64,000 bases of DNA from Granulicella sp. L56 (GCF_009765835.1 NZ_LMUS01000006.1:2348645-2412644); one strand, 5' to 3'. Positions 42,337-50,390 are shown, counted from the stretch's first letter. Notes: generated by a model from the letters alone, not told the origin. Numbers and translations: made by a program.

Positions 42337-44406
42337 TTACAACTTAAGAGAAGTTTCACTCCCACATCGTCCGGTCGTCATCAGCACGATTGACCGGGAT
42401 TGAACGGTGTATGCGGTGTGATCGTTCGTCTCAACTTCTCGCTCCAAAAAATCTAACGGTGTGTCCTGAAATGTATCGATGAGCCGACGCCACGATCCAC
42501 AACCATCTGGACGAGGAGGCAGAGTGAAGCTCAGTGGCTTCCAATATGCGTTGACCATCAAGTGGAACCCACCTTCATTCTCAATATAGGCGGTGGCTGC
42601 GAGGCTGTGAGAGTCACCCGAAAGATCAGGCGCCCACAGGTGCACCCCGTTCCACTGGATCTTCGCTCGCTCAATGAAGTCCGAGAGTGACAGGAAATTC
42701 CCGCTCCGATCCGAAGCAAAACGCAGCCGCAATTGGATCAGGAGTTGAACGAACCTATGAATATCGGCATGCTTTTGGCAGAGGTTCCAGTCGAACCAAC
42801 TCATCTCATTGTTCTGGCAATACGCGTTGTTATTGCCAAGCTGCGTCCTCCTGACTTCATCTCCCATCAACAGCATCGGAGTACCAACCGAAAGCAGGTT
42901 GAGCGTCAGGGCGTTGCGGATCTGGCGCGCTCGAAGGCGCTCGACCGCCGGATCATCGGTAGGACCTTCTACCCCGCAGTTCCAAGAGTCATTTACTGAG
43001 GCCCCATCGCGGCTATTCTCCCGATTCGCTTCATTCTGTTTTCCATTGAACGATACAAGGTCATTGAGAGTGAAACCGTCATGACATGTCACGAAATTAA
43101 TACTCTGTCCAGGAGGCTGGTTTCTTTTCGTATAAATATCCGGACTTCCAAGCAGCCTCTGTCTAAGATTGAAGACTGTGTCTCGATCGGACTTGAGAAA
43201 GCGTCGAACATCGTCGCGAAAACGTCCATTCCATTCCTTCCACCGGTCTCCTGCGAAGGACCCGACCAGGTAGAGACCGCCTGCATCCCACGCCTCTGCT
43301 ATCAACTTCCTACCCGCAAGTATGGGTTCGGAATCAATCTCCCAGAGAAGAGGCGCGTCAGGAACCGATCTGCCATGTTCGTCACGGGTGAGCACCGCAG
43401 CAAGATCGAATCGAAAGCCATCGATATGCATCTCGGAAACCCAGTATCGAAGACTGTCGCCAATCATCCGTCGTAGAACCACAAAGTTCGTGTTGAGCGT
43501 ATTGCCTGTGCCGGTGTAGTCCGCGTATTGCGAGAAATCACCCGATAGAAGGTAGTAGAGCCGATTATCCAGCCCTTTCAATGAAAAGGTAGGTCCCGCG
43601 CCACCACCTTCAGCAGTGTGGTTGTAAACGACGTCGAGAATAACCTCAATACCGGCCTTGTGAAGTGCTTTCACCATGTCACGGAACTCGTCGAGGCATC
43701 CCAATGGGTCACCGCTGGAGGAGTAGCCGCCATGGGGTGCAAAGAAGGACATAGGACTATAGCCCCAATAGTTTTCTAGGCCTGTCGGCGCATCCTGTGC
43801 GTCGAACTGGAAAACAGGCATCAACTCCACCGCGGTGATCCCCAGGGCCTTCAGGTACGGGATCCGTTCGATCAACCCCGCATATGTGCCTCGCTTCTGT
43901 TCGGCAACGCCAGAGTTTGGATTCCGCGTGAATCCGCCAACGTGCACCTCATAGAGGACGGTGCTGGAGAACGGGTGATCAAGAGGCTGATCGCCCTCCC
44001 AGTCATACCCGCTGAGATCTGCGACCATGCTTTTCGCGGCTGCTTCTACGTTGTCACCGGATTGAGTGGCGGCACCACGTTGATAGTTCTTCAAGGAGAT
44101 CGCCCTGGCATAGGGATCGAGAAGTAGTTTCTCAGGATCGAAACGGTGACCCAGATCGGGAGCATAGGGCCCGCTCATCCTGTAGCCATATAGTTGGCCT
44201 GCCTTTATCCCCGGCAAGTGAGTATGCCAGTAGTGCGAGGTGCGGTTCCTCCCGGGAACGAGATCGATGATACGGCTTGGCTGTGCTGCATCCTCAGTGT
44301 CGAAGAGCAGCAATTCGGCACGAGTCGCATGGTATGAGAACACGCTGAAGTTGACGCCTGTTGCTGTGACGCTTGCACCCAGTGGATATGGGCTCCCCAT
44401 CTTCAT
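42337..44406 (-). CDS. glgX: Glycogen debranching enzyme (GlgX/isoamylase type)
   Basis: 689 residues from ATG 44406; the frame extends to GTG 44433 with only weak ribosome sites for either. N-terminal carbohydrate-binding module 48 ('YPLGASVTATGVNFSVFS', 'ATRAELLLFD') is followed by the GH13 barrel: 'VILDVVYNHTAEG' near 245, nucleophile 'IDGFRFDLAAVL' near 325, acid 'LIAEAWDAGGLY' near 370 and 'FVTCHDGFTLNDL' near 440. It cleaves alpha-1,6 branches in phosphorylase-limit dextrins, the step that complements GlgP encoded 6 kb away. Under promoter H-reverse. Confidence 0.93.
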   Translation of the reverse strand: MKMGSPYPLGASVTATGVNFSVFSYHATRAELLLFDTEDAAQPSRIIDLVPGRNRTSHYWHTHLPGIKAGQLYGYRMSGPYAPDLGHRFDPEKLLLDPYARAISLKNYQRGAATQSGDNVEAAAKSMVADLSGYDWEGDQPLDHPFSSTVLYEVHVGGFTRNPNSGVAEQKRGTYAGLIERIPYLKALGITAVELMPVFQFDAQDAPTGLENYWGYSPMSFFAPHGGYSSSGDPLGCLDEFRDMVKALHKAGIEVILDVVYNHTAEGGGAGPTFSLKGLDNRLYYLLSGDFSQYADYTGTGNTLNTNFVVLRRMIGDSLRYWVSEMHIDGFRFDLAAVLTRDEHGRSVPDAPLLWEIDSEPILAGRKLIAEAWDAGGLYLVGSFAGDRWKEWNGRFRDDVRRFLKSDRDTVFNLRQRLLGSPDIYTKRNQPPGQSINFVTCHDGFTLNDLVSFNGKQNEANRENSRDGASVNDSWNCGVEGPTDDPAVERLRARQIRNALTLNLLSVGTPMLLMGDEVRRTQLGNNNAYCQNNEMSWFDWNLCQKHADIHRFVQLLIQLRLRFASDRSGNFLSLSDFIERAKIQWNGVHLWAPDLSGDSHSLAATAYIENEGGFHLMVNAYWKPLSFTLPPRPDGCGSWRRLIDTFQDTPLDFLEREVETNDHTAYTVQSRSIVLMTTGRCGSETSLKL

Positions 44407-44437
44407 TTTCTTTCTCACAATCTCCACCCACACTGTG

Positions 44438-44482
44438 ATTAAGCCACAAACCCGGCGCCGTATCTAGTGGACGATTGTATCG
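44438..44482 (-). promoter_or_regulatory. Regulon promoter H-reverse (toward glgX)
   Basis: Minus-strand operator CGATACAATCGTCCACTAG at 44464-44482, 20-nt spacer, -10-like CTTAAT at 44438-44443 after TGTGG. Shares a 57-bp block with H-forward. Confidence 0.75.
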
Positions 44483-44501
44483 GCCAATACCAACGTATCA
44501 T

Positions 44502-44546
44502 CCATACCAAAGTTCAATAGATTTCCTTTCGCGCTTCTGATGTGAT
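44502..44546 (+). promoter_or_regulatory. Regulon promoter H-forward (toward class II aldolase)
   Basis: Operator CCATACCAAAGTTCAATAG at 44502-44520, 20-nt spacer with CTTCTGA, -10-like TGTGAT at 44541-44546 in TGn context. The stretch CAATAGATTTCCTTTC is shared letter for letter with promoter F-forward. Confidence 0.8.
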
Positions 44547-44589
44547 CCAGGAGCAGGCCATAGCGATCTGTCGCTAGGAAGGAATAAAG

Positions 44590-45468
44590 ATGCACTCCTT
44601 ATCACAACTGCTGGAGCAATCGCAGGCATCCGGAGTGGCGATCGGGCACTTCAATGTTTCCGATATTGTTTTGTTGAAGGCCGTGGTTTCGTCCGCGCTG
44701 GAGTTGCAGGTGCCGGTGATGGTCGGAGTGTCAGAAGGTGAACGGCAATTTATTGGAACTCGCCAGATAGCCGCACTCGTTTACAGTCTGCGTGAGGAAT
44801 ACGATCTCCCGATCTTTCTCAACGCAGATCACGCACACTTGCTGGAGAGCGCCGTTGAAGCGGCAAGGTGCGGTTTCCACGCCATTACGTTCGATCGCTC
44901 TGAGTTGCCGTTTGAACAGAACATTTCCGAGACTCGGAAGGCAATCGAAACTCTCAAGTCAATCAATCCGGACATCATTGTCGAAGGAGAGATCGGAGAA
45001 ATCGGAACCGGTTCCGAGATCCACGAAGAAGATTCTCGCCAGGCAGGCAGTCTCACCACTCCTGCGGAAGCACAGCAGTATGTTGATCTAACCGGCGTCG
45101 ACGTACTGGCTCCAGCTGTGGGCAATAGACATGGACTAACGAAGAGCATGGTATCGGGAACGACGAAGAAGCGCTTGGACGTAGCTTTGATTGCTCGAAT
45201 TAAGAATACGGTCAGAATTCCACTAACCCTGCATGGTGGATCTGGGACTGACGATGACGATTTGCGAAATGCCATTAGCGCGGGTATCACCATCGTTCAC
45301 ATCAACACAGAACTGCGAGTCGCGTGGAGACGTGGATTAGAGGAGGGCCTGTCTAAAGATATTTATCAGGTGGTCCCTTACAAAATTCTTTCCCGTGCCG
45401 TGGAGTTAGTCAGCCAGGTAGCCCACTCGAGGTTGCAGCTGTTCAACAGTCCACCACCCCTACTCTAG
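44590..45468 (+). CDS. Class II (zinc) fructose/tagatose-bisphosphate aldolase family protein
   Basis: 292 residues, usual for the FbaA/GatY/KbaY family. 'GVAIGHFNVSDIVLLKAVV' opening (part: 'GHFNVSDIVLLKAVV'), zinc-binding 'LNADHAHLLESAVEA' near 80, 'IVEGEIGEIGTGSEI' near 133, and 'LTLHGGSGTDDDDLRNAI' near 217 (second zinc His and phosphate loop). The usual 'DGS' of the family in 'ITFDRSELPFEQN' is 'DRS'. It cleaves a ketose bisphosphate; the exact substrate is not told by sequence. Divergent from glgX with a shared operator, so glycogen breakdown and lower glycolysis would be induced together. Confidence 0.87.
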   Translation: MHSLSQLLEQSQASGVAIGHFNVSDIVLLKAVVSSALELQVPVMVGVSEGERQFIGTRQIAALVYSLREEYDLPIFLNADHAHLLESAVEAARCGFHAITFDRSELPFEQNISETRKAIETLKSINPDIIVEGEIGEIGTGSEIHEEDSRQAGSLTTPAEAQQYVDLTGVDVLAPAVGNRHGLTKSMVSGTTKKRLDVALIARIKNTVRIPLTLHGGSGTDDDDLRNAISAGITIVHINTELRVAWRRGLEEGLSKDIYQVVPYKILSRAVELVSQVAHSRLQLFNSPPPLL

Positions 45469-45553
45469 AGAAGAAGATTGCATCGCCGTGACGTGATCAA
45501 AGAACGCTGCCGGGCCTGCATAGCAATTTGAATAGATAAAGGAGAAACGACAA

Positions 45554-45790
45554 ATGAGAGATCTTCAAAGAATAAAGGAGTTAGAGGCACAGATTGCTCA
45601 AGACAAAAATAGATATAGCGAAGTCGAACGCCTGGAAGCAGAACTATTGGGAAACGTCACTCCACAAGGATTCAACGAAGCTACCACGATAGGAAGGTAT
45701 CGCGTCGAAAAAGAAGCTCTCGCATATTCGATCCGCGTAGCCGAGGAGATGTTGGCGGGAGCGAGAAGCCAGCCCGATTTTGTCCCATAG
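45554..45790 (+). CDS. Small coiled-coil hypothetical protein
   Basis: 78 residues with AAAGGAG upstream of the ATG. Strongly charged and helical at the start ('MRDLQRIKELEAQIAQDKN', then 'YSEVERLEAELLG'), a Gly/Pro break in the middle, then a second helix. No family recognised. It lies 85 bp downstream of the aldolase gene, probably on the same transcript. Confidence 0.6.
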   Translation: MRDLQRIKELEAQIAQDKNRYSEVERLEAELLGNVTPQGFNEATTIGRYRVEKEALAYSIRVAEEMLAGARSQPDFVP

Positions 45791-45986
45791 TGGGCTAGGA
45801 TCCCTCTCGACCGTCGCCTGAACTGACTGTCTAATTAAAATCTGTCCAGCCAACTTGCATTGGTTGTAGTCAGCACCACCTAAATTCGCAGTAGACTCGA
45901 GGAGACCCGCGGACCTGCTTAGCGGGCGATTTCAGGTTACTACTGCCCGAGCTGATCATCAGTTCCAGCGGATAAGAGGGCAACCA

Positions 45987-46853
45987 TCATTCGTAATAGG
46001 CCGGCAACTTCCTTTGCCTGTCGCTTTGTGGCTGGTCGTGATTAATCCAGAGCTGCGCATGTTCTTTCAGCATGATCGCTGCTATCTTGTCCATGGACTG
46101 GAGCGAAGCCTGCTTGCTCCAATTATTGCTTGGTACATAGCGATGTTCAAAGCTTGTCTCGAAATGCGCAACATCGCCGCTAAGAATGACCGGTCCGGTT
46201 TTAGGAAGTCTCACGAGCAGAGATTGATGGCCGGGCGTGTGTCCAGGCGTAGAGAGAAGCACGAGGCTCCCGTCGCCAAAGATATCGTAGTCGCCATCAA
46301 TAAGCTTCACTGGATGCTTTTTGTTAAAGGCGACGGTATCCTGGCGGCTCCCAGCCCATTCATATTCGACTCTTTGCACCAACAGCATCGTGTTGAGAAA
46401 CATTTCGATGTTACCCGCGTGGTCAGGATGACTATGTGACACGGCCATCAGCTTGATGTCAGAGGGCTTAACATGTATCTGTTCAAGCTGGGCCGCAAGC
46501 GTGATCGGTTTGCCCCAGATAGGCCCAGTACCGGGCCCCCATTCGTGCAGCACCAGTTCATGATTCGGCAGTTTTGCCACAGCATCATCAACGCCTGTGT
46601 CCCATAGGAACCACCCTTGAGTGTGGTGAATGAGATAGCAGTGGTCGGGGAAACTGACCGGGGTTCCAAGATTAGCTCCCGGCGTCCAACGTGATTCATC
46701 CGGCCCCTTGCCGTCGCCGCAATCGATCACGTAAAGGCGGTCTACCCCAGATCTGGGTTGCTGATTCGCGGCTGCGGAAATCCGCGGCTCAGAAATAGCT
46801 GCCGTAAGCGTCAAGAACGCAGCTACCAAGATATGCTTAACGTTCGCTGTCAT
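45987..46853 (-). CDS. Secreted metallo-beta-lactamase-fold hydrolase, AHL-lactonase-like
   Basis: 288 residues from ATG 46853, chosen for AAAGGAG upstream; the frame is open far beyond. Signal peptide 'ILVAAFLTLTAAISEPRISAA' (part: 'ILVAAFLTLTAA'). Metal site 'AVSHSHPDHAGNIEMF' (HxHxDH) near 140, then 'STPGHTPGHQSLLV' near 210 and 'ILSGDVAHFE' near 232, the pattern of N-acyl-homoserine lactonase family proteins. It may hydrolyse lactone signals or another lactone in the periplasm. It stands alone, with no regulon operator upstream. Confidence 0.87.
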   Translation of the reverse strand: MTANVKHILVAAFLTLTAAISEPRISAAANQQPRSGVDRLYVIDCGDGKGPDESRWTPGANLGTPVSFPDHCYLIHHTQGWFLWDTGVDDAVAKLPNHELVLHEWGPGTGPIWGKPITLAAQLEQIHVKPSDIKLMAVSHSHPDHAGNIEMFLNTMLLVQRVEYEWAGSRQDTVAFNKKHPVKLIDGDYDIFGDGSLVLLSTPGHTPGHQSLLVRLPKTGPVILSGDVAHFETSFEHRYVPSNNWSKQASLQSMDKIAAIMLKEHAQLWINHDQPQSDRQRKLPAYYE

Positions 46854-47067
46854 AACACTCTCCTTTGAAATTAGATTGAAGTGGACACGACCACTCTTCC
46901 TATACGTATCCGCTCGCCTTCGTCCATTCGTATGCTCACGGATCGCCCATCGCACTCGAAGCAGTACGCATGTACTATGGCGATTGCAGGCCCTGCGAAG
47001 CGTCCGAACCCCTCGATGAAATCCGGTAACGACTGAAAAGCCTGAACCAGGCTTCAAGCAAAACTGA

Positions 47068-48129
47068 CTACGATGGACTGACTGTCCCAGACTCGCTCCA
47101 GCAATCAATCGGACGATCCATTGCATTCAGCCCGTTCACAATTCGGCTGAGCGTTAGTGCATACCAATGGCGTGAATCCTTCCACGTCGTTTCTATCTGA
47201 AAGCCCGAGTGAGAAAGAAGGGTACTGAGCATCGCGTCGGTAAATTTGTAACTGTTCTCCGTATGGATAGTCTCACCCTTCGTAAAATCGAGCTCAAGTC
47301 CAGCTAGAGGAATCTTGGCGGTTTGGATACGTATGCTTTCGAGATGCATTTCAATTCGCGATTCGATCGGATTCCAGCGCGCACAATGTCGAAACCCATC
47401 AAGATCAAAATCTGCATCGAGTTCTCTGTTGAGACGATTCAAGATGTTCAAGTTGAAGGCACCGGTGACGCCTTCGTTGTCGTCATAGGCCGAGACCAGC
47501 GTGGACGCGTCTTTCACAAGATCAGTTCCCAATAGAAATGCATCTCTGGGACCTAATTGACAGCCAAGATTGTGGAGAATTGTTTGCGACTCCCTCGGCG
47601 TGAAATTCCCAATGCTGGTTCCAAGGTAGAGCGCGAGAGTAGAGCCATCGAATTGCTCGAGTTCTGGCGGGCTTTCCACGTAATTCACGACGCGCGGCTC
47701 AATGGTTACTCGTGGAAACGCGCTCTCAATGTTGTCGCACGCCATCTCTAGAGCACCGGCAGATACGTCCAGAGGCATGAAAACTATGTCGACCAGTCTT
47801 CTTGCGGCGGCAGCAAGCAACAAGCAAGTTTTTGATGCTGAGCCCGCGCCGAGTTCGACGATACGCAATGGCTGTGAACCGTCACACACAGACGCGACAA
47901 TTGCATCGGCGCGACTTTCAAGTAGCATGCGTTCAGTGCGGGTAGGGTAGTATTCCGGTAATGTCGTAATTTGCTCAAATAGACGAGATCCCAACTCGTC
48001 ATAAAACATCCACGGTTTGAGCGAACGAGGCCGTGAACAAAGACCATCCTGGACATCTCGTATCAATTCTGTCTGTGCTTCGATAAAGGGCCGCTGCTCT
48101 GGTTCAAATACAGGAGAAAGAGTAGGCAT
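47068..48129 (-). CDS. egtD: L-histidine N(alpha)-methyltransferase
   Basis: 353 residues, family length about 320-350. 'LRSLKPWMFYDELGSRLFEQIT'-like region reads 'PWMFYDELGSRLFEQIT' near 38, 'EYYPTRTERMLL' near 60, SAM-binding 'RIVELGAGSASKTCLLL' near 88, 'LALYLGTSIGNFTPRE' near 165 and 'LLGTDLVKD' near 198. It trimethylates histidine to hercynine, the first step of ergothioneine synthesis. It starts 11 bp after egtB with AAGGA upstream, so the two are one operon. Confidence 0.92.
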   Translation of the reverse strand: MPTLSPVFEPEQRPFIEAQTELIRDVQDGLCSRPRSLKPWMFYDELGSRLFEQITTLPEYYPTRTERMLLESRADAIVASVCDGSQPLRIVELGAGSASKTCLLLAAAARRLVDIVFMPLDVSAGALEMACDNIESAFPRVTIEPRVVNYVESPPELEQFDGSTLALYLGTSIGNFTPRESQTILHNLGCQLGPRDAFLLGTDLVKDASTLVSAYDDNEGVTGAFNLNILNRLNRELDADFDLDGFRHCARWNPIESRIEMHLESIRIQTAKIPLAGLELDFTKGETIHTENSYKFTDAMLSTLLSHSGFQIETTWKDSRHWYALTLSRIVNGLNAMDRPIDCWSESGTVSPS

Positions 48130-48140
48130 AGATCATCCTT

Positions 48141-49523
48141 TTAGTTTGCTAGGCGTATTCCGCTGAACTGCCATCGTGTCGCGGGAGAAAAGAAGTTTCG
48201 ATAGGTTGCGCGCATGTGATCCGCGGGTGTGACGCACGAGCCACCTCGCAGAATCATCTGTGCAGACATGAACTTGGCGTTGTATTCGCCCAATGTGCCT
48301 CGGAGAGGTTTGTATCCTGGATAGCCTGTATAAGCGCTGGCCGTCCATTCCCAACAGTCACCGAATAATTGCTCGACGCCCTCCGCGCCATTCAACACTG
48401 ACGGATGAAGTCTGCCTGACTCGAGAAAATTACCTCGTACGAGTTCCTGACTCGCGAGCGCTTCCCATTCGATTTCGGTGGGAAGTCGACAGGAACTCCA
48501 CTTGGCAAAGGCGTCGGCCTCGAAGAAACTGACGTGACAAACTGCAGTGTCGAATTGATCCGAAAGTCCATACCACCCCCTAAGAGTAAAGATTCTCCAA
48601 CCGGTGCTATCGCTCGGGTCCCGTTCCCAATAAAGCGGCGCGTGCCACTTCGATTGCTTCACAGTCTCCCAGCCGTCCGATAACCACAGATCGGGTCGGT
48701 TATATCCCTCATCGGACATGAAATCGAGATACTCGCGACACGTTACCTTGCGGCTTGCGATCCTGAATGGCTGCAGGTAGACCCAATGACGCGGAGCTTC
48801 ATTGTCAAAGCAAAAGTCCAAAGGGTTGTCGCGGTCCGGCGAATGGCCAATCTCCCTAAGCCCACCACTGTAGCTGAGCCATTGCAGAGCCGGAACTTGA
48901 TCAGCACGCTCTTTCGCCAGCGTATTGGCCTGGTAGGCCGGACGGAGAGGATTCGAGAAGAATGCATGCTTGATGTCGGTTAATGCTAGTTCCTGATGCT
49001 GTTGCTCATGGCTCAGGCCCAGGATGACGCGTCGAGTCACCTCTTCATTGATGGGCTGCTTAAAGAGTCTCTCCATCTCCCGATCTACATGCGCCCGAAA
49101 GGCTACAACCTCTTCAAGTGATGGACGAGAGAAGGACGATCTAAGCTTTTTTTCGGGAATTTCGTCTCCTAGAGACAGGTAATAACTGTTGAAGAGATGA
49201 TGGAAATCTTCACGGAACGGTTTGTAGCCTAGAAGGTACGGTCGCAGCACAAACGTCTCGAAGAACCATGTCGTATGCGCTTGATGCCACTTCACTGGAC
49301 TGGCATCAGTACATGACTGAACCATCTGATCCTCAGCGGATAATGTCGCAGCCAGACGACGCGTCATCGATCTCACAGACCGATATCTTGAGTGAAGAGA
49401 GGAAGCAGCAAGATCGGAGCTCCCGGGTGCTCCGGGATCATGAGGTTTTCTCCGATCGCTTGGAATGTATGCGGCGGATCCCGTGGCTAGGCACATTGTT
49501 CCTTCAGTGTGAAAAGCACTCAT
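48141..49523 (-). CDS. egtB: Ergothioneine biosynthesis protein EgtB (hercynine sulfoxide synthase)
   Basis: 460 residues from ATG 49523, chosen for AGGAGG 6 nt upstream; the upstream frame crosses the promoter. N-terminal DinB-like domain with iron ligands 'PVKWHQAHTTWFFE' near 78 and 'LSHEQQHQELALT' near 175. C-terminal formylglycine-generating-enzyme-like domain: 'VTCREYLDFMSDEGY', 'CRLPTEIEWEALA' near 345, 'LFGDCWEWTASAYTGYPGYK' (part: 'GDCWEWTASAYTGY') and 'RGGSCVTPADHMRATYRNFF' (part: 'GGSCVTPADHMRATYRN'). It joins sulfur to hercynine with iron and O2. Under promoter I. Confidence 0.93.
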   Translation of the reverse strand: MSAFHTEGTMCLATGSAAYIPSDRRKPHDPGAPGSSDLAASSLHSRYRSVRSMTRRLAATLSAEDQMVQSCTDASPVKWHQAHTTWFFETFVLRPYLLGYKPFREDFHHLFNSYYLSLGDEIPEKKLRSSFSRPSLEEVVAFRAHVDREMERLFKQPINEEVTRRVILGLSHEQQHQELALTDIKHAFFSNPLRPAYQANTLAKERADQVPALQWLSYSGGLREIGHSPDRDNPLDFCFDNEAPRHWVYLQPFRIASRKVTCREYLDFMSDEGYNRPDLWLSDGWETVKQSKWHAPLYWERDPSDSTGWRIFTLRGWYGLSDQFDTAVCHVSFFEADAFAKWSSCRLPTEIEWEALASQELVRGNFLESGRLHPSVLNGAEGVEQLFGDCWEWTASAYTGYPGYKPLRGTLGEYNAKFMSAQMILRGGSCVTPADHMRATYRNFFSPATRWQFSGIRLAN

Positions 49524-49545
49524 TTTGTTCCTCCTGTGCAATCCG

Positions 49546-49590
49546 ATTAGGCCGGAAGAAGCTAGAGACGGCAATTGGACGAAGGTATCG
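49546..49590 (-). promoter_or_regulatory. Regulon promoter I (toward egtB-egtD)
   Basis: Minus-strand operator CGATACCTTCGTCCAATTG at 49572-49590, 20-nt spacer with CTTCCGG, -10-like CCTAAT at 49546-49551. A second palindrome AATACCAAAGTATTG lies adjacent (49591-49605). The leader is about 16 nt. Confidence 0.8.
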
Positions 49591-49605
49591 GCAATACTTT
49601 GGTAT

Positions 49606-49919
49606 TTGTCACCGTGCATCTTGGATAGGAGGCAGTGAGTCGGAGTTTGCTGATCAAGCTGCGTTGGATCGAGACCCTGCTCGCGCACATTGCCGACGAG
49701 TCTGCTGCACGGATGTATAGCCGCCGTTGCGTGAGGTTTCGATCAATCCCTTCGTCTGCTAGTGCTCTCGCAGGTGTTAGCCGGCGAGAGCTAAAAGGGG
49801 AGGCGTTGACTTCGTCGCACTGCGCATGGAGTTTTAGTTATTCCATCTCATGAAGTTCTGGCAATGCGCTGCGTCGCGTTCGTTTGCGAAGATGGGAGCG
49901 AAACGTAAGACCACAGTCG
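49606..49919. other. Intergenic region, nothing recognised
   Basis: About 310 bp between the egtB promoter region and the stop of the small membrane protein gene. Short frames exist on the plus strand, but none has a convincing start or family resemblance. No terminator or operator copy seen. Confidence 0.4.
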
Positions 49920-50096
49920 CTACCAAATTTTGTAGCCGAACCGGAGCGCGACTATCAGAAATGACAGAATGACCGCAACCGCGACAAGAAATCCCAGCAT
50001 CACCGAGTTTGGGTGGATATAGAAGTAGTCTTCATCTGAAGACATCTGATAAACGTGAAATGAACGTGTCTTCTTGCCAAGCATGAATAATTTCAT
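49920..50096 (-). CDS. Small single-pass membrane protein
   Basis: 58 residues (starts MKLFMLGKKTRSFHVY, ends RFGYKIW). A hydrophilic N-terminal ~30 residues ('MSSDEDYFYIHPNSV') is followed by one membrane helix ('MLGFLVAVAVILSFLIVAL') and a short basic tail. No family recognised. Its ATG overlaps the stop of the upstream 41-codon gene (ATGA), a translational-coupling arrangement. Both are downstream of promoter J-reverse, whose consensus quality supports real expression. The positive-charge balance suggests the C-terminus is cytoplasmic. Confidence 0.7.
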   Translation of the reverse strand: MKLFMLGKKTRSFHVYQMSSDEDYFYIHPNSVMLGFLVAVAVILSFLIVALRFGYKIW

Positions 50097-50218
50097 GGCT
50101 TAGCCTTGCGAATGAGCAGATCCTCTCCCTGCAACTCGCTCAGTCTTCGTGGTGCGTCCCCCTGATTCGACAGGGGACAGTCGAGAAAAACACTTCTCGG
50201 AATGATGTCAAAACGCAT
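50093..50218 (-). CDS. Small protein (41 residues) first in a two-gene unit
   Basis: Starts MRFDIIPRSVFLDCP and ends GEDLLIRKAKP. GGAAGGGAG lies about 8 nt before the ATG at 50218. It is hydrophilic, with no signal peptide, and no family is recognised. The predicted transcript start from promoter J-reverse near 50240 gives a ~20-nt leader. It overlaps the membrane-protein gene by 4 bp. Confidence 0.65.
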   Translation of the reverse strand: MRFDIIPRSVFLDCPLSNQGDAPRRLSELQGEDLLIRKAKP

Positions 50219-50246
50219 CGCAGTGCTCCCTTCCAAACGCAATGTG

Positions 50247-50291
50247 ATTAAGCCACGAGCGCGGAAGCGAATCTATTGGACGATGGTGTTG
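50247..50291 (-). promoter_or_regulatory. Regulon promoter J-reverse (toward two small genes)
   Basis: Minus-strand operator CAACACCATCGTCCAATAG at 50273-50291, 20-nt spacer, -10-like CTTAAT at 50247-50252 after CTCGTGG. It is the left half of the 58-bp palindrome 50273-50330. Confidence 0.8.
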
Positions 50292-50311
50292 GCCAATACC
50301 TAGGTGTCCAT

Positions 50312-50356
50312 CAATACCAAGGTTCAATAGCTCTGCTCTCACTCTTCTGGTCTGAT
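50312..50356 (+). promoter_or_regulatory. Regulon promoter J-forward (toward yceI-like gene)
   Basis: Operator CAATACCAAGGTTCAATAG at 50312-50330, 20-nt spacer with CTTCTGG, -10-like TCTGAT at 50351-50356 in TGn context. Right half of the 58-bp palindrome centred on CCTAGG. Confidence 0.82.
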
Positions 50357-50390
50357 CTTTCGAGAAAGCTTTAAAAAGGAGATTTAACTC

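Noticed and set aside
42310-42340. CCAATACCATCTCTGTAC upstream of glgX stop, resembling the operator
   Set aside because: Lacks the AC-N4-GT core and any -10 at the proper spacing; a chance partial match near a gene end.
49635-49853. 72-codon plus-strand frame between egtB and the small genes
   Set aside because: No convincing start or composition; weaker than the minus-strand small genes next to it.
2730-50330. Interpretation of the dispersed motif as a mobile palindromic repeat (REP/MITE-like)
   Set aside because: Copies lie only at gene starts, keep exact spacing to a -10 and face the gene; a mobile repeat would also be expected between convergent genes such as 10820/10833, where none occurs.
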